Assembly (NCBI RefSeq): GCF_030412785.1
Contig: NZ_CP125295.1
Location: 1,736,001-1,800,000, forward strand
Length of the DNA stretch: 64,000 nucleotides
From: Paraburkholderia sabiae
Lineage (GTDB): Bacteria; Pseudomonadota; Gammaproteobacteria; Burkholderiales; Burkholderiaceae
Direction: 5' to 3'
In this document: positions 53,919-63,255 of the stretch, piece after piece
Position numbering within the stretch: position 1 is the stretch's first letter
Layout: the number at the start of each line of letters is the position of its first letter
Position numbers and translations under genes: made by a program
The notes under the pieces: generated by a model
Seen by the model: the letters and a program-made list of their open reading frames with translations, nothing else
Databases searched by the model: none
Told to the model about the DNA's origin: nothing

Positions 53919-54902
53919 ATGTCCGACACAAAACATTCACATGGCGCGCCGCTCGCGGAGCGCAACCCGCAACAGCGCATGGTCGAATTGCTGCGCACGC
54001 TCGCGCCCGCCGAGGGCATGACGGATGCGCCGCTCGAAGGCGTCAAGTTCTTGCGCGCCAATCATCCGATGCCGCGCCGCCCGGTGATGTACGAGCCGAG
54101 CATCGTCATCGTGTGTCAGGGGCGCAAGCGCGGCTATCTGGGCGATCACGCGTACATCTATGATGCGCAGCAATATCTCGTGCTGTCCGTGCCGCTGCCG
54201 TTCGAATGCGAAACGGAAGCGAGCGTCGAAGAGCCGTTCCTCGGCATTTCGATTCGCGTCGATCTGACGATGGTCGCCGAGTTGCTGATGCTGCTCAACG
54301 AGACGCACGGTCACGTCGACAGCGAGCCGCGCGGCATCTACTCGACGCCGCTCGACCAGCCGCTCGGCGATGCCGTCTTGCGTCTGCTCGAAGCGCTCGT
54401 GTCGCCATTCGATGCGCGCATTCTCGCGCCGACGATCGTGCGCGAGATCTGTTATCGCGTGCTGACGGGCGTGCAGGGCGACGCGATCCGCGCGGCGCTC
54501 ACGCATCAGCACCATTTCGGGCGCATTGCGAAGGCGCTGCGGCGCATTCACACCGAGTACGACGGCGATCTCGACGTCGAGACGCTCGCGCGCGAATCGG
54601 GCATGAGCCTCGCCGTGTTTCATGCGCAGTTCAAGACCGTCACGTCCACATCGCCGATGCAGTACGTGAAGACGACGCGCCTGCATCACGCGCGGCTTCT
54701 GATGGTGCAGGACGGATTGAACGCGAGCGCGGCGGCGGCGCGCGTGGGTTACGAAAGCGCGTCGCAGTTCAGCCGCGAATTCAAGCGCCTGTTCGGCCTG
54801 AGTCCCGTCGATGAAGTGAAGCGCATGCGCGGCACGCTCGATCCCGTCGTGCCGCCTCAACGTCCCGTCGTGGCCGCGCGCAAGTACGTGACGACCAATT
54901 GA
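53919..54902 (+). CDS. AraC family regulator with N-terminal AraC_N domain (YqhC-like)
   Basis: About 327 residues. RRPVMYEPSIVIVCQGRKRGYLG and YLVLSVPLPFECETEASVEEPFLG belong to the AraC_N cupin-like domain of YqhC-type regulators. The C-terminal helix-turn-helix pair contains DVETLARESGMSLAVFHAQFK and AAAARVGYESASQFSREFKRLFG. The ATG at 53919 gives MSDTKHSHG. It is divergent from the zinc alcohol dehydrogenase and likely activates it in response to aldehydes, by analogy with yqhC-yqhD. Confidence 0.9.
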   Translation: MSDTKHSHGAPLAERNPQQRMVELLRTLAPAEGMTDAPLEGVKFLRANHPMPRRPVMYEPSIVIVCQGRKRGYLGDHAYIYDAQQYLVLSVPLPFECETEASVEEPFLGISIRVDLTMVAELLMLLNETHGHVDSEPRGIYSTPLDQPLGDAVLRLLEALVSPFDARILAPTIVREICYRVLTGVQGDAIRAALTHQHHFGRIAKALRRIHTEYDGDLDVETLARESGMSLAVFHAQFKTVTSTSPMQYVKTTRLHHARLLMVQDGLNASAAAARVGYESASQFSREFKRLFGLSPVDEVKRMRGTLDPVVPPQRPVVAARKYVTTN

Positions 54903-54924
54903 GCGGGCGCGTTATGCCGTGCTG

Positions 54925-55317
54925 TCACACGGGGTCGTGACAGCACACGCAGAGCTTGTTGCCGTCGGGATCGCGAAAGTACGCGCCGTAATAGTTCGCG
55001 TGGTATTCGGGGCGCAGCCCGGGCGGGCCTTCGCAAGCGGCGCCATGCGCGAGCGCCGTCGCGTGCACGCGATCGACGGTGAGACGGTCAGGCGCCAGCA
55101 GCGCGACCATATGCCCGTTGCCCGCGACGGCAGACTCGCCATCGAACGGCTTGCCGACGAGAAACAGCGGTCGCGCGACGCCGGGCTTCATCCAGCCCGC
55201 CCACGGCCGCTCGTCCTCGCGGAATTTCAGTGCGAGCCCTAGCTCGGCCAAGACGGTCGAATAGAAATCAAACGCCCGCTCGAAATCGTTGACGCCGATG
55301 AACACGTGGGAAAGCAT
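54925..55317 (-). CDS. VOC family (glyoxalase/bleomycin-resistance-like) protein
   Basis: A 130-residue vicinal-oxygen-chelate protein. LSHVFIGVNDFERAFDFYSTVL is the first beta-alpha-beta unit with the metal-ligand His, and YYGAYFRDPDGNKLCVCCH the last unit with the conserved DPDGN turn. It ends with a Cys-rich CVCCHDPV. It stands alone, converging with the AraC gene. Substrate unknown. Confidence 0.88.
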   Translation of the reverse strand: MLSHVFIGVNDFERAFDFYSTVLAELGLALKFREDERPWAGWMKPGVARPLFLVGKPFDGESAVAGNGHMVALLAPDRLTVDRVHATALAHGAACEGPPGLRPEYHANYYGAYFRDPDGNKLCVCCHDPV

Positions 55318-55456
55318 CGAATGCGGCTCCTTTTCTTGAGCGAATCTGGAAGGCGGGTAACACCGATACCAGCATGATTGCTGATCTGGCTAGGCGTGCG
55401 CGCCGTGGCTACGATGATCGCGCTGCATCATCTCTAACCTGTCACGGAGCCCGCTC

Positions 55457-55771
55457 ATGAAGCGCTTTCACATCGCACTGGCCGTTGCGAATCTCGACGA
55501 ATCGATCGACGACTATAGCCGCCGTCTCGGACAGCCGCCCTCGGCTGTCGTGCCGGGTCAGTACGCGATGTGGCGCACGGACCTGCTCAACTTCTCGATC
55601 AACGAAAAGCCCGAAAAAGCAGGGCAATTGCGGCATGTCGGTTTCGAGGACGACGACGTCGAAGGCTATTCGAGCAACATCGATGTGAACGGCCTCGAAT
55701 GGGAGCTGTTTTCTGCGGCCGAGCAGGACCGGCGCATCGTCAGCACGTACGGCGTGCCCGTGAAGAACTAA
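55457..55771 (+). CDS. Short VOC-like protein
   Basis: A 104-residue protein. KRFHIALAVANLDESIDDYSRRLG is a VOC first half; LRHVGFEDDDVEGYSSNIDVNGLEWELFSA the second. It is shorter than usual and lacks the DPDGN turn, resembling arsenic-locus or CadI-like VOC proteins in outline only. GTCACGGAGCC precedes the ATG. Function unknown. Confidence 0.75.
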   Translation: MKRFHIALAVANLDESIDDYSRRLGQPPSAVVPGQYAMWRTDLLNFSINEKPEKAGQLRHVGFEDDDVEGYSSNIDVNGLEWELFSAAEQDRRIVSTYGVPVKN

Positions 55772-55801
55772 GCATGCCGCGAGCCACGCAAAGAAAAGTG
55801 C

Positions 55802-57262
55802 TTACTTTTGCGGGCTCGACGCTTCCTGCGACGTATAGTGCGCGCGCTTTTCTTCGTACATCAGCAGGTCCGCGCGTTGTACGCCCGCTTCGATCCGCTC
55901 GCCGCGCTGCACCGTCGCCATGCCCATCGAGAAGCTGATCGGCGAGCCCGGATAGAACTGATTGTTCAGATCGACGAGCTGGCGGATCGTCTCGATCATC
56001 GCTGCGCCGCCGCGTTCATCGGTGCCGGGCAGCAGGATTGCGAACTCGTCGCCGCCGATGCGCGCCGCGTTGAACGGCGTCTCCATCGCCTTCGCGAGCA
56101 CTTCGCCGGCGCGGCGCAGCAGCGCATCGCCCGCCGCGTGACCGAGCTGATCGTTGACGCGCTTGAGGCCATTGAGATCGGCCATGAGGACCGTCACCGG
56201 GAACGGACCCTTACGCTCCAGCCGGTTCAATTCGTCGACGTAGAACGAGCGGTTGCGCAGCTTGGTGAGCACGTCGTGCTTGCCGAGAAACTCCAGATAC
56301 GCTTCTGCCTTCTTGCGCGCGGTGATGTCGGTGAGCGCGACGAGTACGAGGTCCCACGTGCGCTCGTGGCCGGGCAGCACGGAGAACTGCAGGTGAACGT
56401 GGACCTCGTTGGCTTCGAGCGAATAGTTGAGTACTTCGCGCTGCTGGAACAGCTTGCCGTCCCACAGATCGATCAGCTGCTCGCGGAAATGCGGGCGCAT
56501 GTCGTCGCGGAACACGTCGGGCAGGCGCGCGAGCAGCGTTTTCTTGTCGGGCGCGGCGAACATATCGAGCGTGTGCTGGTTGACGTCGAGCACATGAATC
56601 TCGGCCATGCAGCGCTCGACGAACTCGGGATGCACATCGGTGAAGGTGCGGAAATCCGTGATGCCTGCCGCGCGCGCTTCGTCGAGCAGACGTTTGACGG
56701 CGCTGAAATCCTCGACCCACAGCGACACGGGCGAGTATTCGAACAGCCCGCGCACGTATTGTTCGGCCTCCGTCACGCGATGGCGCGCGCCTTCCAGTTC
56801 CGTGATGTCTTCCGTCGACACCAGCACGCGGTCCCAGCGTTCTTCGTGGCCCGGCAGTATCTTGCCTTTGAGCAGCACGTCGAGACGCCGGCCTCCGAGC
56901 GTGTAGTTGACCGTCTGGCTCGTGAAGTGATCCTGGCCTGCCCATAGCTGGCACAGCTCTTCGAGGTGGGTTTTCAGCATGTCGTCGCGAAAGACCGTCG
57001 ACAGGCTGTCCGTCAGGGTGCTGAAATCCGCGGCTTCGAATTGTGTGAGCGTTTTCTGGTTGACCTTGATGACGCGGATGCGGTGTGCGCATTCTGCTAC
57101 GCGGTCTACATCGTTGCCGATGTGGGCGCGCAGGTCTGTTACGCCTTGGGAGCGCCAGTCTTCGAAGAGCGCTTTTACGCCGCTGAAGTCTTCGAGCCAG
57201 AGCGCTACGGGGGCGAGGTCGAACATTTCCTGATCATCGGAAGTGGGGCTGGGTTTTGCCAT
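55802..57262 (-). CDS. Diguanylate cyclase with two tandem PAS-like domains
   Basis: A 486-residue cytoplasmic protein. Two related sensory repeats, each starting with a (V)ALWLEDFSGVK or VSLWVEDFSAVK block and ending near LPGHEERWDRVLVSTEDIT or LPGHERTWDLVLVALTDIT, occupy about residues 10-165 and 170-315. The C-terminal GGDEF domain (from about 325) has ARIGGDEFAILL, intact for GTP condensation to cyclic di-GMP. No RxxD inhibitory site is visible before the motif. The gene starts 53 bp from repeat copy 4, and its first 90 codons lie in DNA that is G/T-rich on the plus strand. Confidence 0.92.
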   Translation of the reverse strand: MAKPSPTSDDQEMFDLAPVALWLEDFSGVKALFEDWRSQGVTDLRAHIGNDVDRVAECAHRIRVIKVNQKTLTQFEAADFSTLTDSLSTVFRDDMLKTHLEELCQLWAGQDHFTSQTVNYTLGGRRLDVLLKGKILPGHEERWDRVLVSTEDITELEGARHRVTEAEQYVRGLFEYSPVSLWVEDFSAVKRLLDEARAAGITDFRTFTDVHPEFVERCMAEIHVLDVNQHTLDMFAAPDKKTLLARLPDVFRDDMRPHFREQLIDLWDGKLFQQREVLNYSLEANEVHVHLQFSVLPGHERTWDLVLVALTDITARKKAEAYLEFLGKHDVLTKLRNRSFYVDELNRLERKGPFPVTVLMADLNGLKRVNDQLGHAAGDALLRRAGEVLAKAMETPFNAARIGGDEFAILLPGTDERGGAAMIETIRQLVDLNNQFYPGSPISFSMGMATVQRGERIEAGVQRADLLMYEEKRAHYTSQEASSPQK

Positions 57263-57315
57263 GGCGGGTCCGGGTTCGAATATTCGCGTATTCTACGGCG
57301 CCGTATTGCCGTACG

Positions 57316-57960
57316 GGTTTTTGTCTGCGACGTAGTCGCCATTCCAGTTTTTTTGGTTTTGGTTTTTGCTGCGCTGGCATCCGCGATTTCGTATCGGTCC
57401 TTCATGCGTCGCCCCTGTGCGGGGCGGCACCTACTTTTCTTTGCAGCGGCAAAGAAAAGTAGGCAAAAGAAAGCCGCTTCAAACCTCCGGTGCCTGCCAG
57501 GATAACGCCACGGCACACGGTCTTTGAGTGATTGCGCAGCAATGTCCGCACTCTGTAGAAAGCCCGCAGTCAACCGCGCACGGCGCGAAAACCCCGCACA
57601 CAGTCTGGAGCACATACCGCCGCAATCAGACCGACGGCAAACACACAAAAGCAAGCCGACCGAATGTGCCCCAAGTGGATGTCATCTTTCACGCCGCGCG
57701 CGCCTGACTGCGGGCTTTCTACAGAGTGCGGACGTTGCTGCGCGATAGCTCAACTGCGGCATGCTGAAGCGCTATCCTGGCGGGCACCGGAGGTACAAAA
57801 GCGGCTTTCTTTTGCCTACTTTTCTTTGCCGCTGCAAAGAAAAGTAGGTGCTGCCCCGCACAGGGGCGACGCCTGAAGCACCGATACGAAATCGCGGATG
57901 CCAGCGCAGCAAAAACCAAAACCAAAAAACCCAGAATGGCGACTAGCGTCGCAGACAGAA
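57316..57960 (+). repeat. Long inverted-repeat element, copy 4
   Basis: About 645 bp. The left arm is 57316-57590, the loop 57591-57686 (96 bp, forward) and the right arm 57687-57960. The left end has a one-base deletion (GCGACGTAGTCGCC) relative to the consensus. The right end reads CGACTAGCGTCGCAGACAGAA, with a base change in the A-run. It lies upstream of the GGDEF gene and overlaps the last codons of the pyruvyltransferase-like gene. Confidence 0.94.
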
Positions 57961-59145
57961 ACTGAGCATTGAAACTGTCGTTTGAAACGCGACGCGACAA
58001 AGCCTGGAGAGCCGCGACGCAGTTTGCTCCAGCTTCACGGGATCGACGGACAACGCGGCATCGATGCCGCTCGCGATCCCGCTCACGCGTACCGCAATGG
58101 GCGCGTCAGTGTCTTCCCATGTTTGCGCGAACGCGGTCTGCTTGCATGGCCGCGCGAAGTCTTCGTCGTGCAGCAGATTGATGCGCGGCAGCGCATACGC
58201 CATCGCGACGATCCTCCCATGCAGACTGCTGCCGAGATAGCCGCGGCTATGTGCGATCAACGCGCAGATGTCCCAGATATTCAGCGAATGCAAGACCTGC
58301 ACGCAGGGCGCGTGCATGCGCGCGGCCGTGCGCTCCAGGCACGATAGATCGTCGTGCCACGGCGCCGCGCCGGCGCGAAACAACACGACGCCGAGGCGAT
58401 GCGCGTCGGCCGCACGGTCCAGTTGCGCGGCAATCTGCGCGAGCGTCGCGTCGTCGCCGAAATCCGCGCTGAACTGCACGGCGAGATAACCGTTGGGCGC
58501 GGCCTCGCGTATCGCTGCGATGAACTGAGTGTTCGCATGTTCACGGATCGTGTCGCCGAAAAGCTCGGCAACCAGCACCGCGCAATCGGGCGCGAGCCGC
58601 GCGTCGATGCCTGACTTCGCGAGCAACGCTTGCGTGTGCAAATCGCGCACGCTGATATCGTCGGCGCGCGCCAGCTTGGCAAGCACATCGTCGCGCAAGG
58701 CTGCGTTGCGAACATCGAGCGAGACGCCACCCACTGCATTGAACAAAACACGCGAGGCATGAGGCAATTCATGCTTCGACACCACATATGGCGCGAGCTC
58801 TCGTGTGCCGAGCACGCGTTGCGCCCATCCAAAGCGATCGTGCTGTTGCGACGCGATCAACGGCTGTGCGTCGTCAGGCGATTGCAGCATCACGGCCGCT
58901 TCCCACGCATCGCAGGCAAGAATTTCTCCGCCTACGTGCAGCAGATCGACCGCACGTTCGTGCAACTGCCGAAGTACCTCGACGCGATGCCCGCCTTGCG
59001 CACGCAGATCGCGCGCTGCGAGTCCCGCGAAGCGCACGCTGCGATCCGCGAGCAAACGCGCAGCGACGTGCGCGAACAGCATGTCGCCGAAGTTGTGGCG
59101 GTCGAACGCGCCGAACAGAACGACAGGTGAAGGATGTGCCGTCAT
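57943..59145 (-). CDS. Polysaccharide pyruvyl transferase family protein
   Basis: A 400-residue protein. LFGAFDRHNFGDMLFAHVAARLL is the family's N-terminal G-x-x-N-x-GD block, FNAVGGVSLD and ISVRDLHTQALLAKSGID the middle, and LIAHSRGYLGSSLHGRIVAMAYALPRI the conserved SSLHG-x-I-x-A-x-A-x-P end. These enzymes add ketal pyruvate to surface sugars, but no polysaccharide genes are nearby. The last six codons and the TAG stop come from the terminal repeat sequence of copy 4, so the C-terminus (SFCLRR) is repeat-derived. The native end may have been altered by the element. Confidence 0.85.
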   Translation of the reverse strand: MTAHPSPVVLFGAFDRHNFGDMLFAHVAARLLADRSVRFAGLAARDLRAQGGHRVEVLRQLHERAVDLLHVGGEILACDAWEAAVMLQSPDDAQPLIASQQHDRFGWAQRVLGTRELAPYVVSKHELPHASRVLFNAVGGVSLDVRNAALRDDVLAKLARADDISVRDLHTQALLAKSGIDARLAPDCAVLVAELFGDTIREHANTQFIAAIREAAPNGYLAVQFSADFGDDATLAQIAAQLDRAADAHRLGVVLFRAGAAPWHDDLSCLERTAARMHAPCVQVLHSLNIWDICALIAHSRGYLGSSLHGRIVAMAYALPRINLLHDEDFARPCKQTAFAQTWEDTDAPIAVRVSGIASGIDAALSVDPVKLEQTASRLSRLCRVAFQTTVSMLSFCLRR

Positions 59146-59535
59146 CGAACGAATCCGCCATCACGTAGCGCGTGCCGCTCGCTGTGCACGCGCTGAGTTG
59201 ACTTTCGCAAATCCATGCCCTACGAATCGAATTAACCGGTCGTCGGTGATATCGGTGCAAAGCTTCATACAAGTCACTGGATGCTGTTCGGAGGGTACAC
59301 GCAATTCACGTATTGACCACGTGCGCGCATCGCGGCACAGCACGCGAGCGCCACGCGCAATTCGGGGATGACGTGTTTTCCGGCGAAGCGATTCGACGCG
59401 CTTCGCCGTGAAGCAGGCGACGATCAGTCTGCAGCGCGCTGGCATGCCGGTGCGCCCCTTCGTGCCTCGAAATCGCAATCGTCGTGCTGCATGAGAAGTC
59501 GCTAATGCGGCAACGCGGGTTGCAGGGGAAGCGTC
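59146..59535. other. 390-bp intergenic region, no gene seen
   Basis: A minus-strand frame spanning 59161-59796 is Arg/His-rich without family resemblance and is judged spurious. Nothing else is recognised. Confidence 0.5.
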
Positions 59536-59748
59536 ATGTTTACCTATCTGATCGTCGTCGCTATTTCGGCTTTCGTTCCGTATGTGGCGACGCCTGCTGC
59601 CGAAGCGGGCGTCAAGGCTGTCGTCTCGCATCACAACGACATGGAAACGGGCGATGCCGATGTCACGCCCACGCTCGTTGCCGCGCAGGATGCGCATGAT
59701 GTGCACGATGTGCCCGTCGCGAATGCGCAGCCACGGGAAGCGCATTGA
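59536..59748 (+). CDS. Possible small secreted or membrane-anchored protein
   Basis: A 70-residue frame with CAGGGGAAG ahead of the ATG. It begins MFTYLIVVAISAFVPYVATPA, a hydrophobic stretch that could be a signal or anchor, followed by a His/Asp-rich part (HHNDMETGDADVTP, DAHDVHDVPVA). No family is recognised. The ribosome site and composition support it modestly. Confidence 0.4.
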   Translation: MFTYLIVVAISAFVPYVATPAAEAGVKAVVSHHNDMETGDADVTPTLVAAQDAHDVHDVPVANAQPREAH

Positions 59749-59991
59749 GGCGCAAGCAGCCGCGCTTGCCGTCATTGCCGAAGCGCTGGTTTGCATCGAC
59801 GGCCCTTCGTCTGAAGGAAGTTTTATCGCGCTGTAACATGGCCGTCGATAATCGAAGGGATGGCCGCGACGTATGTGCGCGCATCGAATCGAACGGCTCG
59901 ACGCGCTGCATGCCGTCGCTTCGTTGTCCAGCGATCAACCTGTTCGCCGCAGCGCGGCGCGATGTGTCCACACACAATGGAGTGAAACCGG

Positions 59992-60813
59992 ATGAGCACG
60001 ATCACCACGAAAGACGGCACGCAGATTTTCTACAAGGATTGGGGCACGGGCCGTCCCGTTGTCTTCTCGCACGGCTGGCCGCTCGATGCGGACGCCTGGG
60101 ACGCGCAGATGCTGTTCCTGCTGCAGAACGGCTTTCGCGTGATCGCACATGATCGCCGCGGTCATGGCCGTTCGGACCAGCCGTCGAACGGCAACGACAT
60201 GGACACCTACGCCGACGATCTCGCTGCGTTGCTCGACGCGTTGGATATTCAGGGCGCGACGCTCGTCGGCCATTCGACGGGCGGCGGCGAAGTTGCGCAT
60301 TACATCGGCCGACATGGCACGAAGCGCGTCGCGAAGGCCGTGCTGATCGGCGCGGTGCCGCCCATCATGCTGAAGACGGAAGCGAATCCGGGCGGTCTGC
60401 CGATGGACGTGTTCGACGGCATTCGCAAGGGCGTCGCCGATAACCGCTCGCAGTTCTACAAGGACCTCGCGATGCCGTTCTTCGGTTTCAACCGGCCGAA
60501 CGCAAAGGTATCGCAGGGCACGATCGACGCATTCTGGGCGCAGGGCATGGCAGGTGGCGCGCATGGCCAGTATCTGTGCATCCGCGAATTCTCGGAAGTC
60601 GATTACACGGAAGATCTGAAGAAGATCGACGTGCCGACGCTGATCCTGCATGGCGACGACGACCAGATCGTGCCGATCGATGCAGCGGGCAAGCTGTCTG
60701 CGAAGATCGTCAAGAACGCGACGTTCAAGATCTACGAAGGCGCGCCGCACGGCATGTGCGTAACGGAAGCCGACAAGGTCAACGCGGATCTGCTCGCGTT
60801 CATCAACAGCTAA
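59992..60813 (+). CDS. Alpha/beta hydrolase, non-heme chloroperoxidase/arylesterase type
   Basis: A 273-residue hydrolase starting [33 protein letters not shown] is the oxyanion block, [19 protein letters not shown] the nucleophilic Ser, [11 protein letters not shown] the acid and GAPHGMCVT the catalytic His. These blocks match cofactor-free haloperoxidases (perhydrolases), which also act as esterases. A strong terminator follows, so it is monocistronic. The natural substrate is unknown. Confidence 0.95.
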   Translation: MSTITTKDGTQIFYKDWGTGRPVVFSHGWPLDADAWDAQMLFLLQNGFRVIAHDRRGHGRSDQPSNGNDMDTYADDLAALLDALDIQGATLVGHSTGGGEVAHYIGRHGTKRVAKAVLIGAVPPIMLKTEANPGGLPMDVFDGIRKGVADNRSQFYKDLAMPFFGFNRPNAKVSQGTIDAFWAQGMAGGAHGQYLCIREFSEVDYTEDLKKIDVPTLILHGDDDQIVPIDAAGKLSAKIVKNATFKIYEGAPHGMCVTEADKVNADLLAFINS

Positions 60814-60831
60814 CGCTTGCAGCATCCATCG

Positions 60832-60872
60832 AAAGCGGCGCGCCTCTTGCGGGACGCGCCGCTTTGCTGTTT
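60832..60872 (+). terminator. Intrinsic terminator after the haloperoxidase-like gene
   Basis: AAAGCGGCGCG and CGCGCCGCTTT form an 11-bp stem around 12 bases, followed by GCTGTTT. It lies 19 bp after the stop codon. Confidence 0.8.
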
Positions 60873-60920
60873 CATCCGCAGTGCTGCATCGTCCGATGCG
60901 GGCAACAGGGATGAACACGC

Positions 60921-61184
60921 ATGGCAATCGAACTGGACAAAGACACGCGCAACGAAGCGATCGCTTCGCTGCAGCGCTATTTCGCGGAGAACATGGACGA
61001 GCCGATCGGCAACATCCAGGCGGGCGCGCTGCTCGGCTTCTTCGTCGAGGAAATCGGCCCCGCGATCTACAACCTCGCGGTGCAGGACGCGCAGGAGCGC
61101 ATGATGGCGCGCGTGTCGGAACTCGACATCGAGTGTCACGAAGACACATTCGGCTACTGGAAAAAGTACGGGAAGCGGCGCTGA
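60921..61184 (+). CDS. DUF2164 family protein
   Basis: An 87-residue protein. ELDKDTRNEAIASLQRYFAEN, IGNIQAGALLGFFVEEIGPAIYN and LDIECHEDTFGYWKK match the DUF2164 family of small helical proteins of unknown function. CAGGGATG lies upstream of the ATG. It stands alone between a terminator and a converging LysR gene. Confidence 0.9.
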   Translation: MAIELDKDTRNEAIASLQRYFAENMDEPIGNIQAGALLGFFVEEIGPAIYNLAVQDAQERMMARVSELDIECHEDTFGYWKKYGKRR

Positions 61185-61200
61185 GTCTTTCCTGTCTGCG

Positions 61201-62112
61201 TCACACCGCATCGCGGCTGCGATTGTCGCGCAGCACGAAATCGACGAAAGCACGCAGCGGCGCGGGCATGTGCTCGCGGCTCGCGTAATACAGACGCGGC
61301 CCCGTGAACGACTGCCACCAGTCATGCAGGATGGGGACGAGCGTGCCGTCGTCGAGCGCGGGACGCAGGAACTCGTCGAACGAATAGACGATACCGAGTC
61401 CGTCGACGGCCGCGCGCCGCTGGATATCGATGATCGACGCGACGAGCGGCCCGTTCGGCACGATCCGCACGGTCTCATTGCCACGCGCGAATTCCCACAC
61501 GGCCAGCACGCCGCTTTCGAAGCGATGGCCGATGCACGCGTGCCGCACCAGTTCGTCGGGATGACGCGGCTCGCCGTACTTTTGCAAATAGGCAGGCGAC
61601 GCGGCGGCGACCATGCGCTGCATCGGCGGGCCGATGGGAACGGCGATCATGTCTCGCTCGAGCCGTTCGTCGTAGCGGATGCCCGCGTCGAAGCCTGCCG
61701 CGAGGATGTCGATGAAGGTGTCGTTCGACGCCACCTCGACGGTGATGCCGGGATGCCCGGCGAGAAAGCGCGACAGCAGCGCGGGCAGAACTTCGCGCGC
61801 GACGATCGACGGCACGTTCAGGCGCAGCGTGCCCGTGGGACTGTCGCGGAACACGTTGATCGCGTCGAGCGCGGTCGAGATTTCGCCGAACGCAGGCGCG
61901 AGCCGTTCGAACAGGCGCTGGCCGGCTTCCGTCGGCGTGACGCTGCGGGTCGTTCGGTTCAGCAGGCGCACGCCGAGTTGCTGTTCGAGACGCCGCACGG
62001 CCTCGCTCAGCGACGACGCGGACACGCCGCCCGTCGACGCCGCATTGCGAAAGCCGCGCGCGGCGCTGACGGCGACGAAGGCTTTCAGATCGGCCAGATC
62101 GGGTTCGACCAT
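61201..62112 (-). CDS. LysR family regulator divergent from an aldo/keto reductase
   Basis: A 303-residue LysR protein. DLKAFVAVSAARGFRNAAS and SASSLSEAVRRLEQQLGVRLLNRTTRSV form the winged helix-turn-helix. The effector domain has LRLNVPSIVAREVLPALLSRFL, SNDTFIDILAAGFDAGIRYDERLERDMIAVPIG and GLGIVYSFDEFLRPAL. It is divergent from the aldo/keto reductase with a 128-bp spacer, the classical arrangement for LysR control of the neighbouring gene. Confidence 0.94.
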   Translation of the reverse strand: MVEPDLADLKAFVAVSAARGFRNAASTGGVSASSLSEAVRRLEQQLGVRLLNRTTRSVTPTEAGQRLFERLAPAFGEISTALDAINVFRDSPTGTLRLNVPSIVAREVLPALLSRFLAGHPGITVEVASNDTFIDILAAGFDAGIRYDERLERDMIAVPIGPPMQRMVAAASPAYLQKYGEPRHPDELVRHACIGHRFESGVLAVWEFARGNETVRIVPNGPLVASIIDIQRRAAVDGLGIVYSFDEFLRPALDDGTLVPILHDWWQSFTGPRLYYASREHMPAPLRAFVDFVLRDNRSRDAV

Positions 62113-62240
62113 TGTTCGGAATTCCGCACAGGGTATTCGGATTGGGGTGGATTATCGCACGGTCGGTTTGCACGGATACTGCGTCTCAGGCGTCGTGCAG
62201 TGCTGTCGACGCATTCGACGAATCCACGGAGAGAACGAAC

Positions 62241-63254
62241 ATGAAGCAACTGCAACTTGGCAAGGCAGGCCCGGCAAGCTCGGCGATCGGCCTCGGCTGC
62301 ATGGGCATGTCGGGTATGTATGGACCGTCCGACCGCGCCGAGAGCATCGCGACGATCCATGCGGCGCTGGAAGCGGGCATCACGTTGTTCGATACGGGCG
62401 ATTTCTACGGTTCGGGCCACAACGAGATACTGCTCGGCGAGGCGTTGAAGAGCGCGCCAGCGTCGCGGCGCGACAATGCGCTCATCAGCGTGAAATTCGG
62501 CGCGATGCGCGATCCGGCGGGCGGCTGGACGGGGTACGACGCGCGCCCGGCGGCCGTGAAGAATTTCCTCGCGTATTCGCTGCAGCGGCTGGGCGTCGAT
62601 CACATCGACATCTATCGACCTGCGCGGCTCGATCCGAACGTGCCCATCGAAGACACGGTCGGCGCGATCGCAGAGCTGGTGCAGGCGGGCTATGTGCGGC
62701 ACGTCGGGCTGTCCGAAGTCGGTGCAACGACGATCCGCAAGGCCGCGTCCGTTACACCGATTTGCGATCTGCAGATCGAGTACTCGCTGATTTCGCGCGG
62801 TATCGAGGACGAGATTCTGCCGACATTGCGTGAACTGGGCATTGGCGTGACGGCGTATGGCGTGTTGTCGCGCGGGCTGATCAGCGGGCATTGGCAGAAA
62901 AATGCCGCGGGCAAGGGCGATTTTCGCGCGATGAGCCCGCGGTTTCAGGGGGAGAATGTTGAGCGCAATCTTGCGCTTGTTGACGCGTTGCGTGGGATCG
63001 CCGATGGCAAAGGTGTGTCTGTTGCGCAAATCGCTATTGCCTGGGTTGCTGCGCAGGGTGACGATGTTGTACCGCTTGTTGGTGCGCGGCGGCGTGACCG
63101 GTTGGGGGAAGCGCTCGGGGCGCTTGATGTCTCGCTTGATGTGGAGGAACTCGCTGCTATCGAGAAGGCTGTGCCAAAGGGCTCGGCGGCCGGTGAACGA
63201 TATGCTGCTGCGCAGATGGCGCATCTTGATAGTGAGAAGGGTGCTTCGCACTGA
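62241..63254 (+). CDS. Aldo/keto reductase
   Basis: A 337-residue NADPH-dependent reductase. GLGCMGMSGMYGP is the AKR opening, LFDTGDFYGSGHNEILLGEAL has the catalytic Asp and Tyr, and VKFGAMRDP the Lys. The usual catalytic His in the LxxxHRxD strand region reads IDIYRPARLD, with Pro-Ala-Arg instead of the common HR(V/I)D; this swap also occurs in some YakC-like proteins. VPLVGARRRDRLGEALGAL is the NADPH phosphate contact. The last 100 codons shift to T/G third positions towards repeat copy 5. Confidence 0.93.
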   Translation: MKQLQLGKAGPASSAIGLGCMGMSGMYGPSDRAESIATIHAALEAGITLFDTGDFYGSGHNEILLGEALKSAPASRRDNALISVKFGAMRDPAGGWTGYDARPAAVKNFLAYSLQRLGVDHIDIYRPARLDPNVPIEDTVGAIAELVQAGYVRHVGLSEVGATTIRKAASVTPICDLQIEYSLISRGIEDEILPTLRELGIGVTAYGVLSRGLISGHWQKNAAGKGDFRAMSPRFQGENVERNLALVDALRGIADGKGVSVAQIAIAWVAAQGDDVVPLVGARRRDRLGEALGALDVSLDVEELAAIEKAVPKGSAAGERYAAAQMAHLDSEKGASH

Positions 63255-63255
63255 T

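Noticed and set aside
57205..57654. Small frames inside the long inverted repeats (for example products ending in APTFLCSGKEK)
   Set aside because: The same peptides recur in every copy and in both arms because the DNA is repeated; none has a ribosome site or domain, so they are repeat by-products.
59161..59796. A 211-codon minus-strand frame
   Set aside because: Arg/His-rich, no family, no ribosome site, and it overlaps a small plus-strand gene with a better start.
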